This document shows, piece by piece, positions 27,995 through 37,913 of a stretch of 64,000 bases of DNA; positions within the stretch are counted from its first letter, which is position 1, and each line of letters opens with the position of its first letter. This DNA comes from Vibrio casei (GTDB lineage Bacteria; Pseudomonadota; Gammaproteobacteria; Enterobacterales; Vibrionaceae). The stretch lies in the NCBI RefSeq assembly GCF_002218025.2, contig NZ_AP018680.1, forward strand, positions 558,001 to 622,000, read 5' to 3'. The notes under the pieces were generated by a model. That model ran no database searches. It saw only the letters and a list, made by a program, of their open reading frames with translations, and had not been told where the DNA came from. A program made the translations under genes and the position numbers.

Positions 27995-30874
27995 TTATAG
28001 AGCTGCAATGGTTGCTTTTTGCTCTTCCAGCTTGACTAAGGTTTCTTGGTAACCTTCAAGCTTAGCACGCTCGGCTGCAACAACTGATTCAGGCGCTTTC
28101 GCAACAAAACCTTGATTGCTTAGCTTACCTTCAATACGTTTGATTTCGCCTTGAATGCGTGCGTATTCTTTATCAAGACGAGCAAGCTCTGCATCTTTAT
28201 CGATAAGACCCGCCATTGGGATCATTAAGGTAGACTTTTGAACCAGTGATGTTGCACAAGCTGGGATCTCTTTGCCATCAACTGTCGTTTGTCCCTGGCT
28301 GAGTACTTGAACACTATCTAATTTCGCAAGTGATTGAAGTACGTTTAGGTTTGCTTTAAGTCGTTCAGCATCAGTTTCGTCTGCCGCTTTAAACATGACA
28401 TCTAAGCCTTGGCTTGGTGCGATGTCGTATTCTGCACGTAAATTACGGATACTTGTGATAAAGGCTTTTACCCATTCAATATCGGCTAGTGCTTTTTCAT
28501 CAAAATTCTCTGCATTAAATTGAGGTAGAGATTGAGTCATGATGGTTTCACCTTCCACCCCATCAACCAAAGGCTTAACACTTTGCCAGATAGATTCGGT
28601 GATATATGGGATTACTGGGTGAGCTAAACGCAGTGTTTTCTCAAGCACAGTGATAAGCGTACGACGAGTCGCACGTTGTTGTGCTTCATTACCTTTCCAT
28701 AATACAGGTTTAGTTAGCTCTAAGTACCAGTCACAGAATTGGTTCCAAATGAATTCATATAAGGTGTTTGATGCCATATCTAGACGATAGTTTTCAATAT
28801 GAGTATTGAATTCTTTCGCGGCAATTTCGAATTGAGATTCAATCCATTTATCTGCTAATGAATATTCTAAATCAGCGCCAGCAGTGAAGCCGCAATCTTG
28901 ATCTTCGGTATTCATTAATACGTAGCGGCTAGCATTCCATAGTTTGTTACAGAAGTTACGGTAACCTTCAAGACGCTTCATGTCCCAGTTGATGTCACGG
29001 CCAGTTGAAGCCATCGCAGCTAGAGTGAAACGCAGAGCATCGGTTCCGTAAGGTTCGATACCATTTTCGAATGTTTTACGGGTATTTTTTTCGATCTTCT
29101 TAGCTAGCTGAGGCTGCATCATGTTACCACAACGTTTTTCAACCAAAGATTCAAGATCAATACCATCAATCATATCAATAGGATCTAGCACATTTCCTTT
29201 AGACTTTGACATTTTGTCGCCATTTTCATCACGGATAAGACCAGTCATGTAAACGGTTTTAAATGGAACTTGTGGTTTGCCACTTTCGTCTTTTACAAAG
29301 TGCATGGTCATCATGATCATACGGGCAACCCAGAAGAAAATGATATCAAAGCCTGATACCAATACTTCTGATGGATGGAAGGTTTTCAGTGCGTCTGTAT
29401 TTTCTGGCCAACCCTGTGTACCGAATGTCCAAAGCGCTGATGAGAACCAAGTATCCAGTACATCGTCGTCTTGGCGAAGCACTACAACTGGCGCTAGGTT
29501 ATGTTTAGCGCGAACTTCTTCCTCAGTGCGACCAACATAAACGTTACCTTCATTGTCATACCATGCAGGGATACGATGTCCCCACCATAGTTGACGCGAG
29601 ATACACCAATCTTGAACGTCACGCATCCAAGCAAAGTACATATTTTCATACTGCTTCGGAACGAATTGAATTTGTCCATCTTCCACTGCTTTTACTGCAG
29701 GTTCTGCAAGAGGGGCTGTACGCACATACCATTGGTCAGTCAGCATAGGTTCAATTACTACGCCGCCACGGTCGCCATAAGGCACAGTTAAATCGTGATC
29801 TTTGACTTCTTCAAGCAGGCCAAGCGTTTCCATTTCAGTGACTAACGCTTTACGTGCTGCAAAGCGTTCTAAACCTTGGTATTGAGTTGGAACATCACTG
29901 CTATAGATATTACTTGATTCACCATTAGTGGTGAAGACTTCTGCAGCGTCACGAATATCTCCGTTGAACGTAAAGATGTTAATCATTGGTAGGCTATGAC
30001 GTTTACCGACTTCATAGTCATTGAAGTCGTGCGCAGGGGTGATTTTTACACAACCTGTTCCTTTTTCCATATCAGCGTGTTCATCGCCCACAATAGGAAT
30101 TAAACGATTAACGATAGGAAGAAGAATATTTTTACCAATCAGATCTTTGTAACGAGGATCTTCAGGGTTTACTGCCACGCCTGTATCGCCTAATACGGTT
30201 TCTGGACGAGTAGTGGCAACCACGATGTAGTCTTTACCATCTGCGGTCATTGCACCATCGGCTAATGGATAGCGGAAGTGCCACATGTGGCCTTTTTTAT
30301 CTTTGTTTTCAACTTCAAGATCAGAAATGGCCGTGTGCAGTTTTGGATCCCAGTTTACTAGACGTTTTCCACGGTAAATTAAGTCTTCTTCATACAAACG
30401 TACAAATACTTCTTGAGTGGCAGCAGATAAGCCGTCATCCATTGTAAAGCGTTCACGATCCCAGTCTACGGATGCACCAAGACGACGTAGTTGTTGGGTA
30501 ATGTTACCGCCAGATTCTGCTTTCCATTCCCAAATTTTGTCGATGAACGCTTCACGACCGTAATCGTGTTTTGTTTTGTTCTCTTCTGCTGCGATTTTAC
30601 GCTCAACGACCATTTGAGTTGCGATGCCGGCGTGGTCGGTACCGACTTGCCAAAGTGTATTTTTACCTTTCATACGCTCACAACGAATCAAGGTATCCAT
30701 GATGGTATCTTGGAAGGCATGTCCCATGTGAAGGCTACCAGTGACGTTCGGTGGCGGGATCATGATGCTGTATGCTTCTTTTGATGTGTCACCGTGTGGC
30801 TTAAAGTAGCCTTTCTCTTCCCAAGTCTTATACAGAGCTTGTTCGATTGATGTTGGGTTATATGTCTTTTCCAT
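27995..30874 (-). CDS. valS: Valyl-tRNA synthetase
   Basis: Class I synthetase of 959 residues. The HIGH-type motif is HMGH (49-52 in [13 protein letters not shown]) and the second is KMSKS near residue 555. The editing domain lies between ([17 protein letters not shown]). The C-terminal coiled coil (about 890-959, [18 protein letters not shown]) is the tRNA-binding arm typical of ValRS. It charges tRNA-Val and hydrolyses mis-charged threonine. It follows holC by 133 bases in the pepA-holC-valS order. Confidence 0.98.
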   Translation of the reverse strand: MEKTYNPTSIEQALYKTWEEKGYFKPHGDTSKEAYSIMIPPPNVTGSLHMGHAFQDTIMDTLIRCERMKGKNTLWQVGTDHAGIATQMVVERKIAAEENKTKHDYGREAFIDKIWEWKAESGGNITQQLRRLGASVDWDRERFTMDDGLSAATQEVFVRLYEEDLIYRGKRLVNWDPKLHTAISDLEVENKDKKGHMWHFRYPLADGAMTADGKDYIVVATTRPETVLGDTGVAVNPEDPRYKDLIGKNILLPIVNRLIPIVGDEHADMEKGTGCVKITPAHDFNDYEVGKRHSLPMINIFTFNGDIRDAAEVFTTNGESSNIYSSDVPTQYQGLERFAARKALVTEMETLGLLEEVKDHDLTVPYGDRGGVVIEPMLTDQWYVRTAPLAEPAVKAVEDGQIQFVPKQYENMYFAWMRDVQDWCISRQLWWGHRIPAWYDNEGNVYVGRTEEEVRAKHNLAPVVVLRQDDDVLDTWFSSALWTFGTQGWPENTDALKTFHPSEVLVSGFDIIFFWVARMIMMTMHFVKDESGKPQVPFKTVYMTGLIRDENGDKMSKSKGNVLDPIDMIDGIDLESLVEKRCGNMMQPQLAKKIEKNTRKTFENGIEPYGTDALRFTLAAMASTGRDINWDMKRLEGYRNFCNKLWNASRYVLMNTEDQDCGFTAGADLEYSLADKWIESQFEIAAKEFNTHIENYRLDMASNTLYEFIWNQFCDWYLELTKPVLWKGNEAQQRATRRTLITVLEKTLRLAHPVIPYITESIWQSVKPLVDGVEGETIMTQSLPQFNAENFDEKALADIEWVKAFITSIRNLRAEYDIAPSQGLDVMFKAADETDAERLKANLNVLQSLAKLDSVQVLSQGQTTVDGKEIPACATSLVQKSTLMIPMAGLIDKDAELARLDKEYARIQGEIKRIEGKLSNQGFVAKAPESVVAAERAKLEGYQETLVKLEEQKATIAAL

Positions 30875-30933
30875 AGTCTTCTTTTATCGATACTTTGAGC
30901 GTGAAAAATAATAGTTTTTAAACGTAAAACGTT

Positions 30934-30974
30934 ATAGGTAAAGCAACAAATAAGCAGCGTGTTGTTTTACCTAT
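30934..30974. repeat. Long hairpin between holC and valS
   Basis: ATAGGTAAA-g-CAACA (30934-30948) pairs with TGTTG-t-TTTACCTAT (30960-30974): 14 Watson-Crick pairs plus one G-U, with an 11-base loop. No U-run follows on the minus strand, so it looks like a processing or regulatory structure within the operon. Confidence 0.7.
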
Positions 30975-31007
30975 AAAGTCTTACCCGTTTTGATTCTTAA
31001 TTTTGAA

Positions 31008-31484
31008 TTACGTGCTTTGTTCTTTGATATAGCTAGTGATGTTTTCGATTTTAATCGTTTGCATCTCAAACCCTTTTTGTCGGTAAATTTTATACCTTTC
31101 TCGGGCTTGTTGCTTTGCTTTTTCTTCGCAAGGCACGAAGTCTACCACTTGTGCAAAGCTCTCGGCAAAATTTGTATCATCATTCGCCATATTGATGACT
31201 AATTGCCTATTACGATGAGGCGTGAGTTTACTAAAACCAATTTCAATTGGTGTGCCATATTGAGGCCCTTCGCCGATTAAGTTATGCGCTTGAAACTGTT
31301 CTGGATTTTTTTGCCACAATGCTTCATCTATCGCCTCGGCTTGACTTCTATCTTGAGCGTTAATGTATACCTTGGCACCTTGTGAAGAAAAATAGTGAGC
31401 AAGGTAGATTACATAATCAATATGTCCTTGCACACTATCTTGTGCGCCACTGGGTTCAATAAGATAGAAAGTTGCTATCGCCAT
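31008..31484 (-). CDS. holC: DNA polymerase III chi subunit HolC
   Basis: Protein of 158 residues. Conserved segments are ATFYLIEPSG, EALWQKNPEQFQAHNLIGEGP, VVDFVPCEEKAKQQARERYKIYR and the ending KGFEMQTIK. Chi links the clamp loader (through psi) to single-strand binding protein. The ATG at 31482-31484 has GAGAG just upstream; a TTG at 31499 is the alternative. It lies between pepA and valS, as in E. coli. Confidence 0.93.
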   Translation of the reverse strand: MAIATFYLIEPSGAQDSVQGHIDYVIYLAHYFSSQGAKVYINAQDRSQAEAIDEALWQKNPEQFQAHNLIGEGPQYGTPIEIGFSKLTPHRNRQLVINMANDDTNFAESFAQVVDFVPCEEKAKQQARERYKIYRQKGFEMQTIKIENITSYIKEQST

Positions 31485-31510
31485 AAACTCTCTTTGCAAT
31501 ATATAAATTA

Positions 31511-31533
31511 AAAGGGGCCGAATTGGCCCCTAG
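31511..31533 (-). terminator. Terminator after pepA
   Basis: GGGGCC (31514-31519) and GGCCCC (31525-31530) with a five-base loop, extended by one A-T pair, and followed on the minus strand by TTTTAATTT. It may reduce read-through into holC. Confidence 0.75.
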
Positions 31534-31561
31534 TATTGTAGCTAAATATTGTATGGTATCG

Positions 31562-33076
31562 CTACTCTTCAATAATTTGAGAACCAGATGAACGATTTAT
31601 CAAAAATTGTACTAATAAAGAAACAGGGCGGCCTGTTGAGCCTTTTTGTGCCCCTGATTTCCAAGCTGTGCCTGCAATATCAAGATGCGCCCAATTATAT
31701 TTTTTAGTAAAGCGAGATAAGAAACAGCCAGCAGTGATAGTGCCACCAGGGCGACCGCCAATATTGGCCATATCGGCAAATGGGCTACTGAGTTGTTCTT
31801 GGTATTCATCGGCCATTGGTAAGCGCCAAGCGCGATCACCTGCTTGTTCTGAAGCATTGACAATTTCATGAGCAAGAGGGTTATGGTTAGCAATCACTCC
31901 ACTAATGTGGTGACCTAATGCAATAACACAAGCACCCGTTAACGTAGCCACATCAACCACACAATCAGGATCGAAACGTTCTACATAAGTTAATGCATCA
32001 CAAAGTACTAAACGGCCTTCAGCATCAGTATTTAATACTTCAACTGTTTGACCTGACATTGTGGTGAGAATATCTCCTGGGCGATAAGCATTACTGCCTG
32101 GCATGTTCTCACAACCAGCTAAAATACCGACGACGTTAATCGGTAAATTCAGTTTTGCCAGCGCTTTCATGGTGCCAAATACAGATGCAGCACCACACAT
32201 GTCATACTTCATTTCGTCCATAGCTTCGCCAGGTTTTAATGAAATACCGCCTGAATCAAATGTTAAGCCTTTACCCACGAGAACAATCGGTTTCGCTTCA
32301 GGATCGGGGTTACCTTTATAATTAATGACCGACATCATCGATTCATTACGAGATCCTCGACCAACCGCTAGGTATGAATGCATACCTAGCTTATCCATTT
32401 CTTCTTCACCAATGATTTTGGTCGTAATGGTGTCAAAGTCGTCTGCGAGACGGCGAGCTTGAGATGCAAGATAAGCAGGATTGGCTACATTGGGTGGCAT
32501 GTTGCCTAAATCTTTAGATGCTTTTACGCCAGAAGCAACGGCTAAGCCATGAGCAATCGCTCTTTCGCCAAGGTTTAATTCACGACGAGTCGGGACGTTA
32601 AACACCAATTTACGTAATGGACGGCGAGTTTCAGGCTTGTTGCTTTTGAATTGATCGAAGGTATATAGGCTATCTTTGGTCGACTCGATCGCTTGGCGAA
32701 CTTTCCAATACGTATCGCGACCTTTGACATGAAGCTCTGTTAAGAAGCATACTGCTTCCATTGAACCAGTATCGTTCAATGTGCCAATGGTTCTTTGGAT
32801 AATATCTTTGTATTGACGTTCGCCCAGTTCGCGTTCTTTACCACAACCAACAAGCAAAACACGCTCTGATAAAATGCCAGGAACTTGGTGTAACAGTAGC
32901 ATTTGGCCCGGTTTACCTTCTAGGTCACCTCGGCGTAATAATGAACTAATATAGCCGTCGCTGATTTTATCTAGCTGCTCGGCGACTGGAGAGAGTCGAC
33001 GTGGCTCAAAAACACCAACAACAATACAGGCGCTGCGTTGCTTTTCTGGGCTGCCACTTTTTACACTGAACTCCAT
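31562..33076 (-). CDS. pepA: Leucyl aminopeptidase PepA
   Basis: M17 aminopeptidase of 504 residues whose first 20 residues ([20 protein letters not shown]) match E. coli PepA. The metal and active-site motif is [14 protein letters not shown], with [16 protein letters not shown] before it. It removes N-terminal residues from peptides using two metal ions. In E. coli it also binds DNA, acting in carAB control and ColE1 cer recombination; the same is possible here. It starts the pepA-holC-valS set and is divergent from lptF. Confidence 0.98.
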   Translation of the reverse strand: MEFSVKSGSPEKQRSACIVVGVFEPRRLSPVAEQLDKISDGYISSLLRRGDLEGKPGQMLLLHQVPGILSERVLLVGCGKERELGERQYKDIIQRTIGTLNDTGSMEAVCFLTELHVKGRDTYWKVRQAIESTKDSLYTFDQFKSNKPETRRPLRKLVFNVPTRRELNLGERAIAHGLAVASGVKASKDLGNMPPNVANPAYLASQARRLADDFDTITTKIIGEEEMDKLGMHSYLAVGRGSRNESMMSVINYKGNPDPEAKPIVLVGKGLTFDSGGISLKPGEAMDEMKYDMCGAASVFGTMKALAKLNLPINVVGILAGCENMPGSNAYRPGDILTTMSGQTVEVLNTDAEGRLVLCDALTYVERFDPDCVVDVATLTGACVIALGHHISGVIANHNPLAHEIVNASEQAGDRAWRLPMADEYQEQLSSPFADMANIGGRPGGTITAGCFLSRFTKKYNWAHLDIAGTAWKSGAQKGSTGRPVSLLVQFLINRSSGSQIIEE

Positions 33077-33346
33077 GAGTACTCCTACATCCTAAAGACA
33101 AATAGGACTAAATGTTGGATAATGTAAATTCTCGATTAGTCAGTTTGAAAACTGTTCTAGAATTTAATCAAACAACATTTAATCGGGTGAAAACGAAATA
33201 ATTGATAAAAAGAAAAAATCGAGTTTTGATGTTATTTCACTCGATACTTACAAAATAATATAGTTAAAAATTATCAAAAATAATAGACTCATCGGAAAAC
33301 TATAGTGATTCCGTCAAAAAAACAAGTTTTGTATAGGTAATGCTGC
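33077..33346. promoter_or_regulatory. Divergent pepA / lptF intergenic region
   Basis: This 270-base, very AT-rich gap must hold promoters for both directions. I see no convincing operator or hairpin, and no small gene with a ribosome binding site. Confidence 0.4.
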
Positions 33347-34453
33347 GTGATTATTGTTAGATATTTGATCCGCGAGACACTCAAAAGCCAGTTCGCCGTT
33401 TTCTTTGTGCTTTTTCTCGTGTTTTTGAGCCAAAAATTTATTAGTGTCCTTGCGGAAGCCTCTGATGGTGATATTCCTGCGAGTATGATTTTGTCTATTG
33501 TTGGCTTAAACATGCCGACAATGGGCTTATTGATATTGCCTTTAAGTCTTTACATTGGGATTCTATTGACCTTTGGCCGTTTGTACGCTGAAAGTGAAAT
33601 CACGGTGATGAATGCCACTGGGATTGGAAATAAATTTTTAGTGCATGCTGCTTTGTATTTAGCATTGATAACAGGCGTCATTGCTGGATTTAACTCATTG
33701 TGGTTATCTCCGTGGAGCCAAGAAAAGGTCGCTCAATTAATGGAACAAGTGTCGACTACTAGCAGTATTGATTTATTGAAAAAAGGCCAATTTCAATCGT
33801 CCCCAGACGGCAGTGCTGTCGTTTTTGTTGATGATATAAAAGATAAAAAACTGACTAATGTTTTTGTTGCTCAGGCAGAGCCAAGAGATTCTATCCGTCC
33901 GAGTGTCATGTATGCCAATTCGGGGGTTGTTAAAGAGCTTTCTGATGGACGACAAATTCTGACGCTGAATAATGGGGTTCGCTATGAGGGTATTCCTAAT
34001 TCGCTTGATTATATGAATACCGATTACGATGAATACTCAGCGTTAATTGGACAGCGCGAAGTACAAAAAAAACAGCGTAAATGGGAAGCGCTGCCGACGA
34101 AAGATCTTATTGGTAAAAGTAATTTAGAGGCGAAAGCCGAACTGCAGTGGCGCCTTACACTTATTGTTTGTATTCCACTACTTACTTTAGTTGTTGTGCC
34201 GTTATCGGCCGTCAACCCAAGGCAGGGACGTTTTGCTAAATTAGGGCCGGCAGTGTTAATTTATTTGGCTTATTTCTTATCAATCAGTGCTATGAAATCA
34301 GCCGTCGAAGATGGCACCGTTCCCGCCGCCTTTGGCATGTGGTCAATCAATGGTGGGCTTTTGTTAGCCGGTATTCTTTTAAACAGCTTAGATAGTTTGT
34401 TCGTTCGTCGTTTCAAAGACAAATTAAGAAAAAGGAAGTTAAGCCGTGTTTAA
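33347..34453 (+). CDS. lptF: LPS export permease LptF
   Basis: Inner-membrane protein of 368 residues with three helices on each side of a periplasmic beta-jellyroll domain (about 125-260). The start MIIVRYLIRETLKSQFAVFF matches E. coli LptF. With LptG and LptB2 it extracts LPS from the membrane; lptB is at 4308-5033 in this window. The start is GTG at 33347-33349. The end overlaps lptG by eight bases. Confidence 0.96.
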   Translation: MIIVRYLIRETLKSQFAVFFVLFLVFLSQKFISVLAEASDGDIPASMILSIVGLNMPTMGLLILPLSLYIGILLTFGRLYAESEITVMNATGIGNKFLVHAALYLALITGVIAGFNSLWLSPWSQEKVAQLMEQVSTTSSIDLLKKGQFQSSPDGSAVVFVDDIKDKKLTNVFVAQAEPRDSIRPSVMYANSGVVKELSDGRQILTLNNGVRYEGIPNSLDYMNTDYDEYSALIGQREVQKKQRKWEALPTKDLIGKSNLEAKAELQWRLTLIVCIPLLTLVVVPLSAVNPRQGRFAKLGPAVLIYLAYFLSISAMKSAVEDGTVPAAFGMWSINGGLLLAGILLNSLDSLFVRRFKDKLRKRKLSRV

Positions 34454-35519
34454 AATTCTTGATTGGTATATTGGTCGCACCATTATTGCGACCACTTCTC
34501 TTTGTCTTGCGACGTTAGTCGGTTTGTCTGCCATCATCAAGTATGTTGAGCAACTGCGTAAAGTAGGTAAAGGCACCTATGATTTGATGGAAGCGTTATA
34601 TTTCGTTGTCTTGAGCATTCCTCGTGACATCGAGATGTTTTTCCCTATGGCTGCGTTACTTGGTGCGTTGATCGGTCTTGGTATGTTGGCGGCCAGTTCT
34701 GAGCTAGTGGTGATGCAAGCTTCAGGCTTCTCTAAGTTAAATATTGGTGTCTCGGTATTAAAAACCGCGATTCCTTTGATGTTAATGGTGATGATCTTAG
34801 GGGAGTGGGGATCACCTCAAGCTCAGAAACTAGCGCGTGACTCTCGTGCATTAGCGATTGCTGGTGGTAGCATTGTGTCAGTTCGAGATGGCGTGTGGGC
34901 AAGAGACGGCAATAATTTTATTTATATTGGCCGTGTCAGTGGTGATAATGAGCTTCAAGGTGTCAGCATTTGGCAGTTTGATGAAAATAAAAATTTAAAT
35001 GATATTTTAGTTTCAAGAACCGTACGTTATGAAGATGATAATCGTTGGATGATGAAAAATGTACAGATAACTAAAATGAATGATGATATTCAAATTTCAA
35101 AAAACAAAATCGATAACTACGAATGGAAAACTACACTCACTCCAGATAAATTAGCGGTTGTGACGGTGAAACCTGAAGAGCTTCCGCTTACCGGTTTATA
35201 TAGTTATGTCAAATATTTAAAAGACTCAGATCAAGATCCTTCACGTTATGATTTGGCTTTTTGGCGTAAGGTATTTCAGCCTTTATCTATTGCCGTCATG
35301 ATGTTAATGGCGTTGTCGTTTGTCTTTGGCCCCTTGAGAAGTGTCACCATGGGAGCGAGGATATTATCTGGTGTGATCGCAGGCTTTACGTTCTATATTT
35401 CCAGTGAAGTCTTTGGCCCTATGAGCTTGGTTTATAATATACCGCCTGTCATTGGAGCCCTGACACCGAGTCTCATTTTCTTAGCTATTGCGATTATGTT
35501 AATGCGGCGAAAGGCCTAA
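34446..35519 (+). CDS. lptG: LPS export permease LptG
   Basis: Partner permease of 357 residues with the same fold: LDWYIGRTIIATTSL at the N-terminus, six helices and a central periplasmic domain (about 130-255). The start is GTG at 34446-34448 inside lptF. Conserved charged residues near helix 1 (EQLRKVGKG) line the LPS entry gate in LptG. The gene ends in a terminator at 35529-35558. Confidence 0.96.
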   Translation: MFKILDWYIGRTIIATTSLCLATLVGLSAIIKYVEQLRKVGKGTYDLMEALYFVVLSIPRDIEMFFPMAALLGALIGLGMLAASSELVVMQASGFSKLNIGVSVLKTAIPLMLMVMILGEWGSPQAQKLARDSRALAIAGGSIVSVRDGVWARDGNNFIYIGRVSGDNELQGVSIWQFDENKNLNDILVSRTVRYEDDNRWMMKNVQITKMNDDIQISKNKIDNYEWKTTLTPDKLAVVTVKPEELPLTGLYSYVKYLKDSDQDPSRYDLAFWRKVFQPLSIAVMMLMALSFVFGPLRSVTMGARILSGVIAGFTFYISSEVFGPMSLVYNIPPVIGALTPSLIFLAIAIMLMRRKA

Positions 35520-35528
35520 AATAGCGCC

Positions 35529-35558
35529 ATAAAAAGGATGGCTAGGCATCCTTTTTAT
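35529..35558. terminator. Bidirectional terminator between lptG and the RDD gene
   Basis: Perfect 12-base stem (35529-35540 with 35547-35558) and six-base loop, with A5 on the left and T5 on the right. It serves lptG and, on the other strand, the RDD-family gene. Confidence 0.9.
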
Positions 35559-35589
35559 GCTGATTGTTCAGAGAGTGGTTATGATAACA

Positions 35590-36063
35590 TTATTGAACAT
35601 GCGGCAAATGAATGACCTCACACTTTGCCCACATATCTTGAAGCGCGCGCTTTCTTGAATCAAAAATAACCGTGAGGTTGCCTAATCCAAATAGAGATGT
35701 TGCTATGCGGATAATAGATTGAATAAACGAAATAGTGCTTCCATCTTCATTTTGAATTCTTAATTTCCACGCCCGCATTCCCAAAGTTTGACCTTTCATC
35801 CAAAAGAAACTTAAAAAACCAGCCCATACAAATGCGACGTAAGCATGAAAAAACCAACTCCAAATAGGGTGGTGATTAAGAACATCGCTAGCATCAGCAT
35901 AAGAGCCGTAGCTAATTACGCCCAGAGAGAGCAGTGCTTCCATCGTCGCAATAACAATACCAACCGCAATCATTTCTACAGCAATGATAATTAATGCATC
36001 ATAGAGAATGGCGGCAAAACGGCGAAATAAACCAGCAGGTTTTATTGAATGAGTTGGATTCAT
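35590..36063 (-). CDS. RDD-family membrane protein
   Basis: Protein of 157 residues with the RDD pattern: AGLFRRFAAILYDALIIIAV (R-R and D in helix 1), then GQTLGMRAWKLRI and the C-terminal RIATSLFGLGNL. Four membrane segments are likely. Proposed roles for RDD proteins include Na+/H+ exchange; none can be assigned here. The ATG at 36061-36063 is preferred over a TTG at 36081, although its ribosome binding site is weak. It lies between lptG and tRNA-Leu. Confidence 0.85.
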   Translation of the reverse strand: MNPTHSIKPAGLFRRFAAILYDALIIIAVEMIAVGIVIATMEALLSLGVISYGSYADASDVLNHHPIWSWFFHAYVAFVWAGFLSFFWMKGQTLGMRAWKLRIQNEDGSTISFIQSIIRIATSLFGLGNLTVIFDSRKRALQDMWAKCEVIHLPHVQ

Positions 36064-36191
36064 AATACTTTTAGTTAACAAATTTGTAAGCAGAATAGCT
36101 ATTTGTTTTCGGTATTTAAAGGACTAAAGTGTATCTAATAAGGATTTATGGTGAAATTATCAGCGATTGAATCAAATTCAAAATTTAACAC

Positions 36192-36219
36192 TTGCACAGT
36201 CATGTTCCATACGTATAAT
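36192..36219 (+). promoter_or_regulatory. Promoter of tRNA-Leu
   Basis: -35 TTGCAC (36192-36197) and -10 TATAAT (36214-36219) are 16 bases apart, 62 bases before the mature tRNA. Confidence 0.7.
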
Positions 36220-36281
36220 TCCACACATTCCTGAGCAATAATCATGAAGGTTGTTTTTCATATTGCTTGGGAACATAAAAT

Positions 36282-36366
36282 GGCGGTATGGTGAAATTGG
36301 TATACACGACGGATTCAAAATCCGTTGCCTTCGGGCGTGGCGGTTCAAGTCCGCCTACCGCTACCA
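36282..36366 (+). tRNA. tRNA-Leu (CAA)
   Basis: Class II tRNA of 85 bases including CCA. The anticodon loop TTCAAAA gives anticodon CAA. The D-loop contains TTGGTA, the long variable arm is TGCCTTCGGGCG, and the T-arm is GGCGG-TTCAAGT-CCGCC. The acceptor stem is GGCGGTA/TACCGCT, with a G-U first pair. It is a single-gene unit with its own promoter and terminator. Confidence 0.95.
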
Positions 36367-36378
36367 GATTTAAGAATT

Positions 36379-36403
36379 AAGACGTCCTAGGGCGTCTTTT
36401 TTT
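36379..36403 (+). terminator. Terminator after tRNA-Leu
   Basis: AAGACG (36379-36384) pairs with CGTCTT (36393-36398) around a short inner stem, followed by T-rich DNA. Confidence 0.8.
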
Positions 36404-36953
36404 ATGCCTGTGTTTTTCTGTCTATTATTACCGTTTTTGTTCCCTCCCAGAAACTTAGTAAACTGATATCTTCCGCTTTATTGGAAACTTTTAATTCCTT
36501 TTATGCCTTCGTAAACTAAGTTTATTGCCTTTCATTTGTGATTACCTCACGACTTCGATTTTGACTAAATAGTTGGGATTCATTATTTTTCTTCATTTAA
36601 TGACGTGAAAGATTAAAACTATCGAATTCTGTCTATATAGGTGATCTTTTCTTTGCACGATCAGAAGGTTGTGTGAATGATTTGATATAAAAATATTTTC
36701 ATGCCTTTCTTACGATAGTCAGGCTAAGGTCAAGTTGTAAGCTGTTTTGTGAGGACTTTGACAAAACCGTTCTTAATGAATGAATTATTTTTAAATTCAA
36801 CTATCTTAGATACAGATTGTTACATTTATGGTAATGAATTCCAGCCTGTCGTTTACTCTGTTATCTCCTTTTATACTGCTTTTGAAAGCGTAATACGACC
36901 TTATAAATTGGCTTTCAGTCAGTTTTGATGCTTGTAAATAACTCGGGGAAATT
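36404..36953 (+). promoter_or_regulatory. 550-base leader region of the gtr-like genes
   Basis: This long AT-rich gap has no supported gene. It precedes the glycosyltransferase operon and should hold its promoter. Two GATC sites lie close together (36643-36646 and 36659-36662), and GGGGAAATT serves as ribosome binding site before the ATG at 36954. No clear -35/-10 pair could be chosen by eye. Confidence 0.4.
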
Positions 36954-37913
36954 ATGAAAACAGTTTCAATAGTCGTACCTTGTTTTAATGAAAGTGAAGT
37001 TATTGATACAACGGTTGCTGAGTTGCTATCAGTGACAAGGAGTATTGAGAATTATCAATTTGAGATAATTTTTGTGAATGATGGAAGCTCTGATAATACT
37101 GAAACGAAATTACTGTCCTATAGTCAGCAATATGACAATATTCGTATTATCTCTTTTTCTCGTAACTTTGGGCATCAACAAGCAGTAAGTGCTGGACTGG
37201 ACGTCAGTTCGGGTGATGCCGTGGTGTTGATTGATGCTGATCTGCAAGATCCGCCTAAGTTGATAGCGGATATGATCGTAAAGTGGGAAGATGGTTTTGA
37301 TGTGGTTTATGGTACTCGTTCAACCCGTCAAGGTGAGTCAAAATTCAAGTTAGCTTCGGCGAAATGCTTTTACCGTACGTTGAATTATTTATCAGAAGTA
37401 CCGATCCCATTAGATACGGGGGATTTTCGTTTAATGGATCGTCAAGTTGTTGATCATCTTGTGGCTATGCCTGAGAAATCTCGTTTTATCCGTGGAATGG
37501 TAAGTTGGATTGGTTTTAATCAAACCTCGATTCATTATGAGCGTTCTGCTCGTTTCGCGGGTGAATCTAAATACCCACTCGTTAAAATGCTGAAGTTTGG
37601 CATTGATGGTATTTTATCTTTCTCGGTTAAACCACTTAAGCTTTCGATAATGATGGGCTTTGCTTGTTCAGGCATTGCATTGCTGATGTTACTGTATTCT
37701 GTTTATGTTCGTTTGATGACGGAACATTGGGAATCCGGTTGGACTTCGATTCTCGTCTCTATATTTTTTATGGGAGGAGTACAACTGATCTCTATTGGAA
37801 TTTTGGGTGAATACATTGCACGTATTTACAACGAATCTAAAGATCGTCCGTTATACATTATTAAGAAGAACAGAGTGCTTGATGCGGCAAAAGTCGATGA
37901 AACGATTGAATAA
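36954..37913 (+). CDS. GtrB-like polyprenyl-phosphate glycosyltransferase
   Basis: GT2 glycosyltransferase of 319 residues. It has VPCFNESE at the N-terminus, the nucleotide-binding VNDGSSDNT (41-49), the metal motif DADLQDP (94-100) and two C-terminal helices (about 233-255 and 265-290), the layout of GtrB/DPMS enzymes. It should move a sugar from a nucleotide donor to undecaprenyl phosphate on the cytoplasmic face. The next gene overlaps it and supplies flippase and transferase parts, so the two form a surface-glycan modification system. Confidence 0.9.
   Translation: MKTVSIVVPCFNESEVIDTTVAELLSVTRSIENYQFEIIFVNDGSSDNTETKLLSYSQQYDNIRIISFSRNFGHQQAVSAGLDVSSGDAVVLIDADLQDPPKLIADMIVKWEDGFDVVYGTRSTRQGESKFKLASAKCFYRTLNYLSEVPIPLDTGDFRLMDRQVVDHLVAMPEKSRFIRGMVSWIGFNQTSIHYERSARFAGESKYPLVKMLKFGIDGILSFSVKPLKLSIMMGFACSGIALLMLLYSVYVRLMTEHWESGWTSILVSIFFMGGVQLISIGILGEYIARIYNESKDRPLYIIKKNRVLDAAKVDETIE

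Noticed and set aside
31612..31893. 93-codon frame inside pepA on the same strand
   Set aside because: It overlaps a well-conserved gene fully in another frame and has no ribosome binding site.
37795..37881. Longer start for the GtrA/GtrII fusion at 37795
   Set aside because: It would lie wholly within the gtrB coding region in another frame, and its residues do not resemble a GtrA start.
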